Counted from the first letter of the stretch, positions 16,648 through 24,905 are shown. The stretch is DNA of 64,000 bases from Arthrobacter sp. B6 (GCF_001663775.1 NZ_KV467169.1:759206-823205); one strand, 5' to 3'. Notes: generated by a model from the sequence alone, not told the origin. Numbers and translations: made by a program.

Positions 16648-17483
16648 GCTCAGTTCTCTACGACGTCCCGGGGCCCAAGGCACGCAGAGTTTCCCTCATC
16701 GGGTCAGTGGTGGGCTCACTGCTGATCCTGGGGTTGCTCGCGTGGATCATTATGACCCTTGCACAGCAAGGGATCTTCGAAGGCCGCCGCTGGGCCATTT
16801 TCACCCGGGCCGATGTCTGGTCGCTCCTCGGTAATGGTATCGGCGCCACGCTCAGCGCAGCCGCCTTGGCAGCGGTCATTGCCTTCCCGCTGGGGCTGAT
16901 GCTTTGCCTCTTGCGGATCTCGGACCTTGCCGTCATCCGGATTCCCATACGTGTGGTGCTGGAGTTCCTCCGCGGCATGCCCGTTGTCCTGATGATGTTT
17001 TTCGTTTTGCTGGTCTTTGGCACCAACGCCTTCATCGCTGTCGTGGCCGGCCTTGTTCTGTACAACGCGGCCGTCTTCTCAGAGATCATCCGTGCCGGCA
17101 TCCAGTCCCTGCCCAAGGGCCAGCGCGAAGCCGGCCTCACGGTTGGCCTGACGAGCTTCCAGTCACGCATGATCATCGAACTTCCCCAGGCCGTCCGCCG
17201 CATGATGCCCTCTTTGGTGGCCCAGCTCGTGGTGCTCCTGAAGGACACCTCGCTGGGTTACATCGTGGCGTACGGTGAGTTGCTGCGCGCGGTGCAGGTC
17301 ATGGCGGACTTCCTGGGACCAGCATTCCTGTTCCCCATTTTCTTTGTGGCTGCAGCCATCTACATCGCGATCAACATCTGTGTCTCACGTATCGCCGTGT
17401 GGATCGAACGGCGTGGCACCAAAAAGGCCGCCGGCGGGGTCGCAAAGGCTGAGCCGGAGCCCATCGAAGCCGCCGTGCCTTAG
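16644..17483 (+). CDS. gluD: Glutamate ABC transporter permease
   Basis: 279 residues. A longer N-terminus with one helix precedes the conserved permease core. The EAA-type loop reads GQREAGLTVGLTSFQSRMII, then ELPQAVRRMMPSL. It is the partner of GluC in the membrane channel. The C-terminal ~25 residues are charged and Ala/Glu-rich. Last gene of gluABCD, closed by a perfect 13-bp terminator hairpin 25 bases later. Confidence 0.9.
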   Translation: MSSVLYDVPGPKARRVSLIGSVVGSLLILGLLAWIIMTLAQQGIFEGRRWAIFTRADVWSLLGNGIGATLSAAALAAVIAFPLGLMLCLLRISDLAVIRIPIRVVLEFLRGMPVVLMMFFVLLVFGTNAFIAVVAGLVLYNAAVFSEIIRAGIQSLPKGQREAGLTVGLTSFQSRMIIELPQAVRRMMPSLVAQLVVLLKDTSLGYIVAYGELLRAVQVMADFLGPAFLFPIFFVAAAIYIAINICVSRIAVWIERRGTKKAAGGVAKAEPEPIEAAVP

Positions 17484-17507
17484 CAGCGTTCCTTAGCAAC
17501 CAAGGCG

Positions 17508-17542
17508 GGAAGGGCCGGATTCATCAAGGATCCGGCCCTTCC
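17508..17542. terminator. Bidirectional terminator after gluD and dapE
   Basis: Perfect 13-base arms (17508-17520 and 17530-17542) with a 9-base loop, between convergent genes. Confidence 0.8.
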
Positions 17543-17561
17543 TGCGTTCAACGTCCGCAGC

Positions 17562-18698
17562 CTAGGCCGAAAGCCACTTCCGCAAAACACGCAGGCATTC
17601 GCGGATGGCGTCGGCGTCCACGTGTTCGTTGTCCTTGTGCGCCAGCAACGGGTCGCCAGGGCCGAAGTTCACTGCAGGGATGCCGAGTTCACTGAAACGA
17701 GCGACGTCGGTCCAGCCGTATTTGGGTTTCGGTTCAGCTCCGACGGCGGCCACGAAGGACGCGGCAGCGGGGTGATTCAGGCCCGGGCGTGCGCCTGCAG
17801 CAGCGTCCGTCCGGACGACGTCGAACCCTTGCAGCAGTTCCCGGACATGCGCCTCCGCCTGGTCGGGTGACTTGTCGGGGGCGAAGCGGTAGTTGATTTC
17901 CACCACGCAGCGGTCGGGGATGACATTGCCCGCTGTGCCGCCGTGGATCTTCACCGCGTTGAGGCTCTCGCGGTAGTCGAGTCCGTCTACATTGATGGTC
18001 TGCGGTTCGTAGGCGGCCAGGCGGGCGAGGATCGGGGCCGCGGCATGGATGGCGTTGCTGCCCATCCAGGCGCGGGCGGAGTGCGCTGCCTCCCCCACGG
18101 TGGTGGCCTCGAAGCGGCTTGTTCCGTTGCAGCCGCCCTCCACGGTCCCGTTGGTAGGCTCCAGGAGGATGGCGAAATCTCCCTCCAGGAGCCCGCCGTA
18201 ATTGCGGACCAGGCGGCCCAGCCCACTCTTGAACTCTTCCACTTCCTCGTGGTCGTAAAAGACGAAGGTGACGTCGCGCTTCGGTTCCGCCCCGCCGTCG
18301 AACATGGTGGCTGCCAGCGCCAGCTGGACCGCAACACCGCCCTTCATGTCCGTGGCTCCGCGTCCGTACAGGACGCCTTCGCCCGGGATCCCTGACTCCC
18401 AGCTCGAGGGGACGGTGCCCCGTGCGCCCTCGGTGACCGGCAGCGGGACCGTATCAAGATGCCCTGCCAGGATGACGCGCTCCGGCCGTCCCAGTTCTGT
18501 CCGGGCGATCAGGGCATCGCCGTCGCGCACGATGTGCAGTGCCGGAATGGCGCTGAGGGCGGCCTCGATGGCGTTGGCAAGGTCCGTCTCATTTCCGGAC
18601 ACGCTGTTGAAGTCCATGATGGCGGCAGTCAGGAGGGCAACATCCTGGCGGACGTCGAGCGGCAGGATGGAAGCAACAGGTTCGGTTTCGGCAGTCAC
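17562..18698 (-). CDS. dapE: Succinyl-diaminopimelate desuccinylase
   Basis: 378 residues, GTG start. M20 metallopeptidase fold with LAGHLDTVP (His and Asp ligands), GRGATDMKGG (bridging Asp), YDHEEVEE (catalytic Glu and ligand), LLEPTNG and C-terminal LAHKDNEHV (His). It hydrolyses N-succinyl-L,L-DAP to L,L-DAP and succinate for lysine and peptidoglycan synthesis. It is divergent from dapD with 50 bases between, and both have a TAGACT box six bases before the start codon. dapC, the middle step, is at about 25 kb. Confidence 0.93.
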   Translation of the reverse strand: MTAETEPVASILPLDVRQDVALLTAAIMDFNSVSGNETDLANAIEAALSAIPALHIVRDGDALIARTELGRPERVILAGHLDTVPLPVTEGARGTVPSSWESGIPGEGVLYGRGATDMKGGVAVQLALAATMFDGGAEPKRDVTFVFYDHEEVEEFKSGLGRLVRNYGGLLEGDFAILLEPTNGTVEGGCNGTSRFEATTVGEAAHSARAWMGSNAIHAAAPILARLAAYEPQTINVDGLDYRESLNAVKIHGGTAGNVIPDRCVVEINYRFAPDKSPDQAEAHVRELLQGFDVVRTDAAAGARPGLNHPAAASFVAAVGAEPKPKYGWTDVARFSELGIPAVNFGPGDPLLAHKDNEHVDADAIRECLRVLRKWLSA

Positions 18699-18704
18699 GA
18701 TGCC

Positions 18705-18710
18705 AGTCTA
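18705..18710 (-). promoter_or_regulatory. -10 box (TAGACT) for leaderless dapE
   Basis: TAGACT, six bases, GTG at 18698 (minus strand). The same hexamer serves dapD on the other strand. Confidence 0.6.
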
Positions 18711-18736
18711 GTTCGAACCCGGGGCCCGGCTCTCGA

Positions 18737-18742
18737 TAGACT
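18737..18742 (+). promoter_or_regulatory. -10 box (TAGACT) for leaderless dapD
   Basis: TAGACT, six bases, ATG at 18749. No Shine-Dalgarno before the ATG. Confidence 0.6.
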
Positions 18743-18748
18743 GGGCCC

Positions 18749-19777
18749 ATGACTGAGACCGCTACTTCTGCCGTGCCCGAAAACCAGAACGAAACCGCTG
18801 ACGCCCGTTCCGCCTACGGCTTCGGGCTTGCCACCATCGCCACCGTGAACGGCGAGGCCACTGTCCTGGATGTCTGGTTCCCGGCACCCGCCCTTGGCGT
18901 TGCCGCCGAAAACCTGCGGGCCGTTGATAGCGCGGACCCGGCCCTGGCCGAGATCGCGGAAAACGGTGCCGACAAGGACCGCGGAACCGAGCAGAAAGTG
19001 GTATTCGTCCAGATCGACCTGGATGAGGCGCCGGCAGACACTGCGGACGCGTACCTGCGGCTGCACCTGCTGTCGCACCGCCTGGTGCGGCCGAACACCA
19101 TCAACCTCGATGGCGTCTTCGGCAAACTTCCCAACGTCGTCTGGACCAACTTTGGCCCCGCCGCCGTGGAAGGCTTCGAGTTGACACGTGCCAGGCTTCG
19201 CCGCCGCGGTGCTGTCACTGTGTACGGCGTCGACAAGTTCCCTCGCATGGTGGACTACGTGGTACCCGCCGGCGTTCGGATCGCCGACGCCGACCGCGTC
19301 CGCCTCGGTGCCCACCTCGCCGAGGGCACCACTGTGATGCACGAGGGCTTCGTGAACTTCAACGCCGGCACTTTGGGGACCTCCATGGTGGAAGGCCGAA
19401 TCTCCGCCGGAGTAGTGACCGGAGACGGCAGCGACGTCGGTGGCGGCGCGTCCATCATGGGCACACTCTCCGGAGGCGGAAAGGAAAAGATTGCCATCGG
19501 CGAGCGGGTCCTGCTGGGCGCCAACTCCGGCGTCGGGATCAGCATTGGTGATGACTCGGTGGTGGAGGCCGGACTCTACGTGACCGCCGGCACCCGCGTT
19601 CGCGTGATCGGCCCGAAGGACGCCGACGGCGAGGACACCACCAAGGTAGTAAAGGCCGTGGAGCTTTCCGGTGTTCCGAACCTCCTGTTCCGGCGCAACT
19701 CCACCACCGGCGCCGTGGAGGTCCTTCCGCGCAAGGGCCAGACCGTGGAACTCAACCACGCCCTGCACGCCAACTGA
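18749..19777 (+). CDS. dapD: Tetrahydrodipicolinate N-succinyltransferase
   Basis: 342 residues, the long actinobacterial DapD type. The C-terminal half forms a left-handed beta-helix of hexapeptide repeats (VVPAGVRIADADRVRLGAHL region; GTSMVEGRISAGVVTGDGSD; GERVLLGANSGVGISIGDD). The substrate-binding MVEGRISAGV segment is intact. It succinylates tetrahydrodipicolinate with succinyl-CoA, the step before DapC and DapE. Divergent from dapE; 20 bases upstream of a lysozyme-like gene that may be co-transcribed. Confidence 0.93.
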   Translation: MTETATSAVPENQNETADARSAYGFGLATIATVNGEATVLDVWFPAPALGVAAENLRAVDSADPALAEIAENGADKDRGTEQKVVFVQIDLDEAPADTADAYLRLHLLSHRLVRPNTINLDGVFGKLPNVVWTNFGPAAVEGFELTRARLRRRGAVTVYGVDKFPRMVDYVVPAGVRIADADRVRLGAHLAEGTTVMHEGFVNFNAGTLGTSMVEGRISAGVVTGDGSDVGGGASIMGTLSGGGKEKIAIGERVLLGANSGVGISIGDDSVVEAGLYVTAGTRVRVIGPKDADGEDTTKVVKAVELSGVPNLLFRRNSTTGAVEVLPRKGQTVELNHALHAN

Positions 19778-19797
19778 TCCGCCCAGCTCATTCAGCA

Positions 19798-20655
19798 GTG
19801 GCAAGTGGACGTGGCCTCCGGCGACCCGTGGTGTTGCTCCTCACCCTGGCGCTCGTAGGAGGCGGCATTTATACGGCGGTTTCGTTTCTGCAGCGCTCCG
19901 AGACCTTCGTCTCGGAGCGCTGCACCGCCGTGATTGACTCCCAGACGGCGGAGCTGGCAACGGACCAGGCGGTCAACGCCTCCCTGATTACGGCTGTGGC
20001 TGTCCAGCGGGGGCTGCCGCCGCGGGCGGCGAGCATCGCCCTTGCCACTGCCATGCAGGAATCCAAGCTGCGCAATATCGACCACGGCGACCAGGCCGGA
20101 CCGGATTCGCGGGGTTTGTTCCAGCAGAGGCCCTCACAGGGGTGGGGCACCGAGGCGCAGGTCATGGATCCGTACTACGCTGCCAACGCCTTTTACAACG
20201 CGCTGGTCAAAATCCCTGACTATCAATCGATGGAAATCACCGATGCGGCCCAGCGCGTGCAGCGCTCCGCCTACCCCGACGCGTACGCCCAGCACGAGGA
20301 CATGGGCCGGTTCTTCGCGTCCGGTTTGACAGGCCAGTCCCCTGGAGCGGTGCACTGCACGCTACGCTCACCTGACGGTCCAGGCGATACCGCCCAGGTT
20401 GCAGCCGAACTGTCCCAGGCCTACGGCCCGCTGGCTGCGACGGCCGACGGTCAGACGCTGACCATCGAAGCGAACGGTGCACAGGCGTGGTCCCTGGCAC
20501 AGTGGGCCGTCGCGAATGCCAAGGGCCTTGCGGTGACCAACGTGGACGTAGCGGGACGAAGCTGGAACCGGGCAGGAGGGAAAGGATGGCAGGTTTCAGA
20601 TACGACCGGCAGCCAGGTCCGGATAACCGTATCGCCGGCGACTTCCGACAGCTGA
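19798..20655 (+). CDS. Exported lysozyme-like (transglycosylase-fold) protein, unassigned
   Basis: 285 residues from a GTG, 20 bases after dapD, without a clear Shine-Dalgarno. One N-terminal membrane helix (PVVLLLTLALVGGGIYTAV) would anchor or export it. Residues about 60-140 resemble soluble lytic transglycosylase-like domains: ALATAMQESKLRN holds a candidate catalytic Glu, and DSRGLFQQRPSQGWG with DPYYAANAFYNAL matches the pattern seen in actinobacterial NlpC/P60-associated lysozyme folds. The last ~100 residues are not recognised. A role in peptidoglycan turnover fits the neighbour but is inference. Confidence 0.65.
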   Translation: MASGRGLRRPVVLLLTLALVGGGIYTAVSFLQRSETFVSERCTAVIDSQTAELATDQAVNASLITAVAVQRGLPPRAASIALATAMQESKLRNIDHGDQAGPDSRGLFQQRPSQGWGTEAQVMDPYYAANAFYNALVKIPDYQSMEITDAAQRVQRSAYPDAYAQHEDMGRFFASGLTGQSPGAVHCTLRSPDGPGDTAQVAAELSQAYGPLAATADGQTLTIEANGAQAWSLAQWAVANAKGLAVTNVDVAGRSWNRAGGKGWQVSDTTGSQVRITVSPATSDS

Positions 20656-20692
20656 CCCCCGGCGGCAGGGCTGCTTCATTTGCAGGACGCGC

Positions 20693-21304
20693 TCAGACGA
20701 GCATCTCCACCACTGGCTGGACATAGCTGCGAAAAAGCTCGGGCTGGGACATCAGCTCATGGCTCATGATGATCTTGTCCGGTTCGAGGTACCACGCCCG
20801 TTGCTCGTTCAGGGGCAGTTCGATGATGGTCAGGTTGAAGTCCCGGGAACCACGGCCCACCTCCATAAGGCGGTCATCAACCATGTCGTCGAGCAACTGG
20901 TCGGAACCGCTGGCGACCCTCTCTGCCTCCAGCTCGGCGTACTCACTACGGCGCTCCCGCGCCCACGTCAGGGCCGCCCCAAAGTGCGCCTGCAGGACCC
21001 GCTGCAATGCAGGCGAGTTTCCGAAGGCCTCAAACGTGGGCGGCGTCAGGTCCGGCGACATCTGGGGGTAGGACTTGAGCAGCTGGTCCCACCAGGCTTC
21101 CCACTCCGTTTTGAGGGCGCTGAGGCCGCCTACTTCGGCAGTGAGATGCGAGTGGTCGGCATGGCGGATTTTCGGAGCGGCATGGGAGAGCGCCGGACGG
21201 CCGGCACCGTCCAGTCCGGCGGCATCACGCACATACAGGGCAATCATCATCGGCCCCGACGTGTCCATGGTGATCTGCCAGCCGGAACCGCCTGTGCGAT
21301 GCAT
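20693..21304 (-). CDS. Unrecognised cytoplasmic protein
   Basis: 203 residues from an ATG with AAGGA and GAGGG upstream. No signal peptide, membrane helix or motif I know. It begins with a possible beta strand (MMIALYVRDAAGL), has a Trp-rich helix (LKTEWEAWWDQLLKSYPQM), and ends with a hydrophobic/acidic part (FNLTIIELPLNEQRAWYLEPDKIIMSHELM). The codon usage and GC3 look like the neighbours, so it is a real gene. It is 66 bases downstream of the TetR gene with a hairpin between, and convergent with the lysozyme-like gene without a terminator. Confidence 0.7.
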   Translation of the reverse strand: MHRTGGSGWQITMDTSGPMMIALYVRDAAGLDGAGRPALSHAAPKIRHADHSHLTAEVGGLSALKTEWEAWWDQLLKSYPQMSPDLTPPTFEAFGNSPALQRVLQAHFGAALTWARERRSEYAELEAERVASGSDQLLDDMVDDRLMEVGRGSRDFNLTIIELPLNEQRAWYLEPDKIIMSHELMSQPELFRSYVQPVVEMLV

Positions 21305-21327
21305 CCCTCATCCTTCCGTGGCGTGCG

Positions 21328-21352
21328 CAGTACCGGCTTGTTTCCGGTTCTG
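21328..21352 (-). terminator. Hairpin after the TetR gene
   Basis: CAGTACCGG and CCGGTTCTG form a 9-base stem with one mismatch and a 7-base loop, between the TetR gene and the unknown gene downstream. Confidence 0.5.
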
Positions 21353-21369
21353 CTTCCCCGGCTCCCAGT

Positions 21370-22014
21370 CTATTCCCGAAGCTGCCGGACGTTAACGGAC
21401 TGACCAGCGGACATGCCGACGATTTGGCGCTCCAGGACGTCACGGCACATCTGGGCGGTCATCCACTCAGGCTGCAGCAGCGCGTGCATGCACAGGCCGT
21501 CGATGGTGGCCAGGAGCCTCTCGGCTTCGATGACCAGTGAGTGCTGCCCGCTGCCGTCGTCCGGCACGAGCTCCGTGACCAGCTGGCCGACGACGGCGGC
21601 CACGCCGCGGTGGCTACGGTCAGCCTCAACAGCGAGGAAGGGCCTGATGCGGGCAGCGTTCTTGAAGGCCATCCACACGCACGCGTCCACCGCCCGTTGT
21701 TCATCCAGTGGCAACAGTTCACCCAACAGTGTTAAAACAGCCTCGTGGTGTCCCGCTGTGCCGGGGGTGAGCAGTTTCAACTCTGCCAGCGCATCGGCCA
21801 GGCGGAGCGTAATCCTGTCAACCACGGTGGCGAAAGAGTAGGTCAGGAGCTCCTCGCTGCTTGCGAAGTAGTGCCTGACGGACCCGACTGCAAGCCCTGC
21901 CTCGTCGGCTACTTCACGGAGTGAGGCCCGCTCGAGGCCGTCTGCCGCAATGATCCGGAAGACGGCGTCGACAACTTCCCCGCGCCGGGCTTCGGCATCT
22001 ACGATTTTTGGCAC
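21370..22014 (-). CDS. TetR-family transcriptional regulator
   Basis: 214 residues, GTG start. The N-terminal helix-turn-helix reads VVDAVFRIIAADGLERASLREVADEAGLAVGSVRHYFASSEELL, close to BetI-type regulators (recognition helix VGSVRHYF). The C-terminal ligand domain has a BetI-like shape but the ligand is unknown. It is divergent from galE with 126 bases between, including a 9-bp inverted repeat (22083-22110) that could be an operator. No obvious target neighbour such as a transporter. Confidence 0.87.
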   Translation of the reverse strand: MPKIVDAEARRGEVVDAVFRIIAADGLERASLREVADEAGLAVGSVRHYFASSEELLTYSFATVVDRITLRLADALAELKLLTPGTAGHHEAVLTLLGELLPLDEQRAVDACVWMAFKNAARIRPFLAVEADRSHRGVAAVVGQLVTELVPDDGSGQHSLVIEAERLLATIDGLCMHALLQPEWMTAQMCRDVLERQIVGMSAGQSVNVRQLRE

Positions 22015-22082
22015 TCCTACTTTTTAACACACCTGTGCTGGAAAAGCTGCCAGGCCACGGTGTTTCCGGGTCCGGGCCTGCC

Positions 22083-22110
22083 ATGCCCGGCATCCGGGAG
22101 GGCCGGGCAT
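22083..22110. promoter_or_regulatory. Inverted repeat between the TetR gene and galE
   Basis: ATGCCCGGC (22083-22091) and GCCGGGCAT (22102-22110) are perfect 9-base arms with a 10-base spacer, 19 bases upstream of the galE -10 box. It could be an operator or a hairpin. Confidence 0.4.
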
Positions 22111-22128
22111 CCTGGACACTAAGTGGGA

Positions 22129-22134
22129 TAGTTT
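22129..22134 (+). promoter_or_regulatory. -10 box (TAGTTT) for leaderless galE
   Basis: TAGTTT, six bases, ATG at 22141. Confidence 0.5.
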
Positions 22135-22140
22135 TGAGGC

Positions 22141-23154
22141 ATGAAAATTTTGGTCACGGGTGGCACCGGGTACATCGGCTCCCACACTGTTTTGTCCCTG
22201 CAGGAAGCCGGCCATGACGTGGTGGTGATCGACAACCTGGTCAACTCCAGCGAGGAATCCCTGCGCCGGGTCGCCCAGCTCAGCGGGAAGACCGCCGAAT
22301 TCCACAACGTGGACCTGGTGGACGAGGCCGCCGTCGAAAAGGTCTTCGCAGCCGGCGGGATCGACGCCGTCATCCACTTCGCCGGGCTCAAGGCCGTCGG
22401 CGAATCCGTGCAGGAACCGCTGAAGTACTACTACAACAACCTTGTCGGCACCCTGAACCTCATCCGCGTGATGGACCGGCATAACGTCCGTTCCCTCGTC
22501 TTCAGCTCCTCCGCCACCGTGTACGGCGAGCACAACCCCATCCCCTATGTCGAGAAGATGGAAATCGGCGCCAACAACCCCTACGGCCGCACCAAGGAGC
22601 AGATCGAGGACATCCTCTCCGACCTCGGAGACGCCGATCCCCGCTGGCACATCGCCCTGCTGCGCTACTTCAACCCGGTCGGCGCGCACCCCTCCGGCCG
22701 CATCGGCGAGGACCCTCAGGGCATCCCCAACAACCTCGTCCCGTTCATCGCCCAGGTCGCCGTGGGCCGCCGCGAAAAACTCATGGTCTTCGGCGGTGAC
22801 TATGACACCCCCGACGGCACCTGCCTGCGCGACTACATCCACGTCGTCGACCTCGCCGAAGGCCACGTCGCGGCCCTGAACCACGTCGCGGACCGCACGG
22901 GAGTCTTCCGCTGGAATCTCGGCTCCGGCAAGGGATCCTCCGTCCTGGAGGTCCTGCGCTCGTTCGAAAAAGCCGTCGGCAAGCCCATCCCCTACGAAAT
23001 CACCGCCCGCCGCGCCGGCGACCTCCCCGCGTTCTGGGCCGACGCCACCTCAGCCCTGGCCGACCTCAGCTGGTCCACCACCAAAACGGTGGACCAGATG
23101 TGTGAGGACCACTGGCGCTGGCAAAAAAACAACCCCCAGGGCTACGCGTCCTGA
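22141..23154 (+). CDS. galE: UDP-glucose 4-epimerase
   Basis: 337 residues, extended short-chain dehydrogenase fold. The NAD-binding GGTGYIG is at residues 7-13, followed by HFAGLKAVGES, the catalytic Ser in FSSSATVYG, and the Y-x3-K pair in NPYGRTKEQIED. The C-terminal LRDYIHVVDLAEGHVAAL and LGSGKGSSVLEV segments are typical of GalE. It interconverts UDP-glucose and UDP-galactose; galU, which makes UDP-glucose, is at 63 kb. Monocistronic, with a hairpin 10 bases after the stop. Confidence 0.94.
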   Translation: MKILVTGGTGYIGSHTVLSLQEAGHDVVVIDNLVNSSEESLRRVAQLSGKTAEFHNVDLVDEAAVEKVFAAGGIDAVIHFAGLKAVGESVQEPLKYYYNNLVGTLNLIRVMDRHNVRSLVFSSSATVYGEHNPIPYVEKMEIGANNPYGRTKEQIEDILSDLGDADPRWHIALLRYFNPVGAHPSGRIGEDPQGIPNNLVPFIAQVAVGRREKLMVFGGDYDTPDGTCLRDYIHVVDLAEGHVAALNHVADRTGVFRWNLGSGKGSSVLEVLRSFEKAVGKPIPYEITARRAGDLPAFWADATSALADLSWSTTKTVDQMCEDHWRWQKNNPQGYAS

Positions 23155-23164
23155 CCCCTCGACT

Positions 23165-23210
23165 GCTCCGTAACCGCCCTTTAGGAGGTTCATAAGGGCG
23201 TTTGCGGAGC
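23165..23210 (+). terminator. Terminator hairpin after galE
   Basis: 17-base arms (23165-23181 and 23194-23210) with two mismatches and a 12-base loop containing AGGAGG. Confidence 0.7.
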
Positions 23211-23230
23211 AATCGATGGACTTAAAAGCA

Positions 23231-23262
23231 GCGGCCGCCCACCTTGCGAGGGGGGCGGCCGC
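23231..23262 (-). terminator. Terminator of gltA with U-tract
   Basis: GCGGCCGCCC and GGGCGGCCGC form a perfect 10-bp stem with a 12-base loop. On the minus strand it is followed by TGCTTTTAAG, a short U-tract, so it fits termination of gltA about 130 bases after its stop. Confidence 0.6.
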
Positions 23263-23288
23263 CGTCGTTCATTACCAGGGCCCACACC

Positions 23289-23386
23289 GGCGAGGGACCC
23301 GAACCGTGGATCCGCTCTGGCGAGGGACCCGCCCCGAGCTTGCGAGGGTCGGGAGCCGGAGTGGCCCTGCGAGGTTTGGGAGCCGG
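23289..23386. repeat. Short degenerate tandem-like repeats downstream of gltA
   Basis: GGCGAGGGACCCG occurs at 23289-23301 and 23319-23331 (30-base period). TGCGAGGgtcGGGAGCCGG at about 23341-23359 and TGCGAGGtttGGGAGCCGG at 23368-23386 form a second pair (27-base period). All four share GCGAGG. They fill the gap between the gltA stop and its hairpin. Confidence 0.6.
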
Positions 23387-23393
23387 TGGGGAT

Positions 23394-24677
23394 CTAGCGT
23401 GCCGGGTAGTTGCGCTCGGGCTCGCCGATGTACAGCTGGCGCGGGCGGCCGATCTTGGTATTGGGGTCGCTGATCATTTCACGCCACTGCGCGATCCAGC
23501 CCGGGAGGCGGCCGATCGCGAAGAGCACGGTGAACATCTTCTCCGGGAAGCCCATGGCCTTGTAGATGAGGCCGGTGTAGAAATCCACATTCGGGTAGAG
23601 CTTGCGCTGGATGAAGTAGTCATCATTCAGCGCCTTCTCTTCCAGGCGCATGGCGATGTCCAGCAGTTCGTCGTTGCCGCCGAGCTTGCTGAGGATCTCG
23701 TGGGCCGTTGCCTTCACGATCTTGGCGCGCGGATCGTAGTTCTTGTAAACGCGGTGTCCGAAGCCCATAAGGCGGACGCCGTCTTCCTTGTTCTTGACCT
23801 TCTCCATGTAGTCCTCGGGCTTGGTGCCGTCGGCCTGGATCTGGCGGAGCATCTTGAGCACAGCTTCGTTGGCGCCGCCGTGGGCCGGGCCGAAGAGGGC
23901 GTTGATGCCCGCGGATACTGAGGCGAAGAGGTTGGCATTGGAGGAACCGACCAGGCGCACCGTTGAGGTGGAACAGTTCTGTTCGTGGTCAGCGTGCAGG
24001 ATCAGCAGGAGATCCAGCGCCTTGGCGATGACCGGGTCCACCTCGTACTGTTCGGCGGGAAGGCCGAAGCTCAGGCGCATGAAGTTCTCCACCAGGTTCA
24101 TGGAGTTGTCCGGGTAGAGCATGGGCTGCCCGATGGACTTCTTGTGCGCGTAGGCGGCGATGACCGGCATCTTGGCCATGAGGCGGATGGTGGACACTTC
24201 CACCTGCTCGGCGTTGAACGGGTCCAGGGAGTCCTGGTAGAACGTGGACAGCGCCGACACGGCCGATGACAGGACAGGCATCGGATGCGCGTCGCGTGGG
24301 AAACCGCTGAAGAAGCCCTTGAGCTCTTCGTGCAGCAGGGTGTGGCGCCGGATCTTCTGGTCAAACTCTTCCAGTTCCGTGGCGCTGGGCAGGTTGCCGT
24401 AGATCAGCAGGTAGGAAACCTCGAGGAAGCTGGAGTGCTGCGCCAGCTGCTCGATGGGGTATCCGCGGTAACGCAGGATGCCCGCATCGCCGTCGATGTA
24501 CGTGATCGCCGAGGTGGTTGCCGCGGTGTTCATGAAGCCGGGGTCAAAGGTGACTGCGCCCGTCTGCTTCAGCAGTTTGGAAACGTCGTATCCTTCGTTT
24601 CCTTCAATAACCTGGATGCGCGGGAGCTTTAGCTCGCCCCCTGCGTGGAGCAGGGTTGCGCTGTTGGTCTCAGTCAT
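23394..24677 (-). CDS. gltA: Citrate synthase
   Basis: 427 residues, the length of type II (hexameric, NADH-sensitive in proteobacteria) citrate synthases. Catalytic residues sit in LHADHEQNCSTSTVR (His), FGPAHGGANE and GFGHRVYKNYDPRA (His), and NVDFYTGLIYKAMG (Asp). It condenses oxaloacetate and acetyl-CoA to citrate. The GAAGGGG Shine-Dalgarno is 5 bases before the ATG. It stands alone between galE (convergent) and dapC. Confidence 0.95.
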   Translation of the reverse strand: MTETNSATLLHAGGELKLPRIQVIEGNEGYDVSKLLKQTGAVTFDPGFMNTAATTSAITYIDGDAGILRYRGYPIEQLAQHSSFLEVSYLLIYGNLPSATELEEFDQKIRRHTLLHEELKGFFSGFPRDAHPMPVLSSAVSALSTFYQDSLDPFNAEQVEVSTIRLMAKMPVIAAYAHKKSIGQPMLYPDNSMNLVENFMRLSFGLPAEQYEVDPVIAKALDLLLILHADHEQNCSTSTVRLVGSSNANLFASVSAGINALFGPAHGGANEAVLKMLRQIQADGTKPEDYMEKVKNKEDGVRLMGFGHRVYKNYDPRAKIVKATAHEILSKLGGNDELLDIAMRLEEKALNDDYFIQRKLYPNVDFYTGLIYKAMGFPEKMFTVLFAIGRLPGWIAQWREMISDPNTKIGRPRQLYIGEPERNYPAR

Positions 24678-24814
24678 GGAGTCCCCTTCATGAGGCGTCT
24701 GGGCCTCTGTCGAAAGCTTGATCCAACATCCGGTGAGCCGCGCACTGTCCCTGTTACGTCAGGATTCCAACACCCGGGCTGCCTTCTTGTAGAAAGCCAC
24801 CATTGATAGTCACT

Positions 24815-24838
24815 TAAAAAGTACCGCCCCTTGGCGGG
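24815..24838 (-). terminator. Rho-independent terminator of fdxA-dapC
   Basis: On the minus strand CCGCC-AAGG-GGCGG is followed by TAC and TTTTT. It lies about 70 bases after the dapC stop, upstream of the gltA promoter region. Confidence 0.6.
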
Positions 24839-24905
24839 TGTCACTAATCGGCGATGTGCGGAAATGCCCTAAAATGCCCATCTTGTGGTGCGAGTCACAT
24901 GATTG

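Noticed and set aside
23289..23386. CRISPR array
   Set aside because: Repeats are short, degenerate and of two kinds with spacers of under 20 bases, and no cas gene is in the window.
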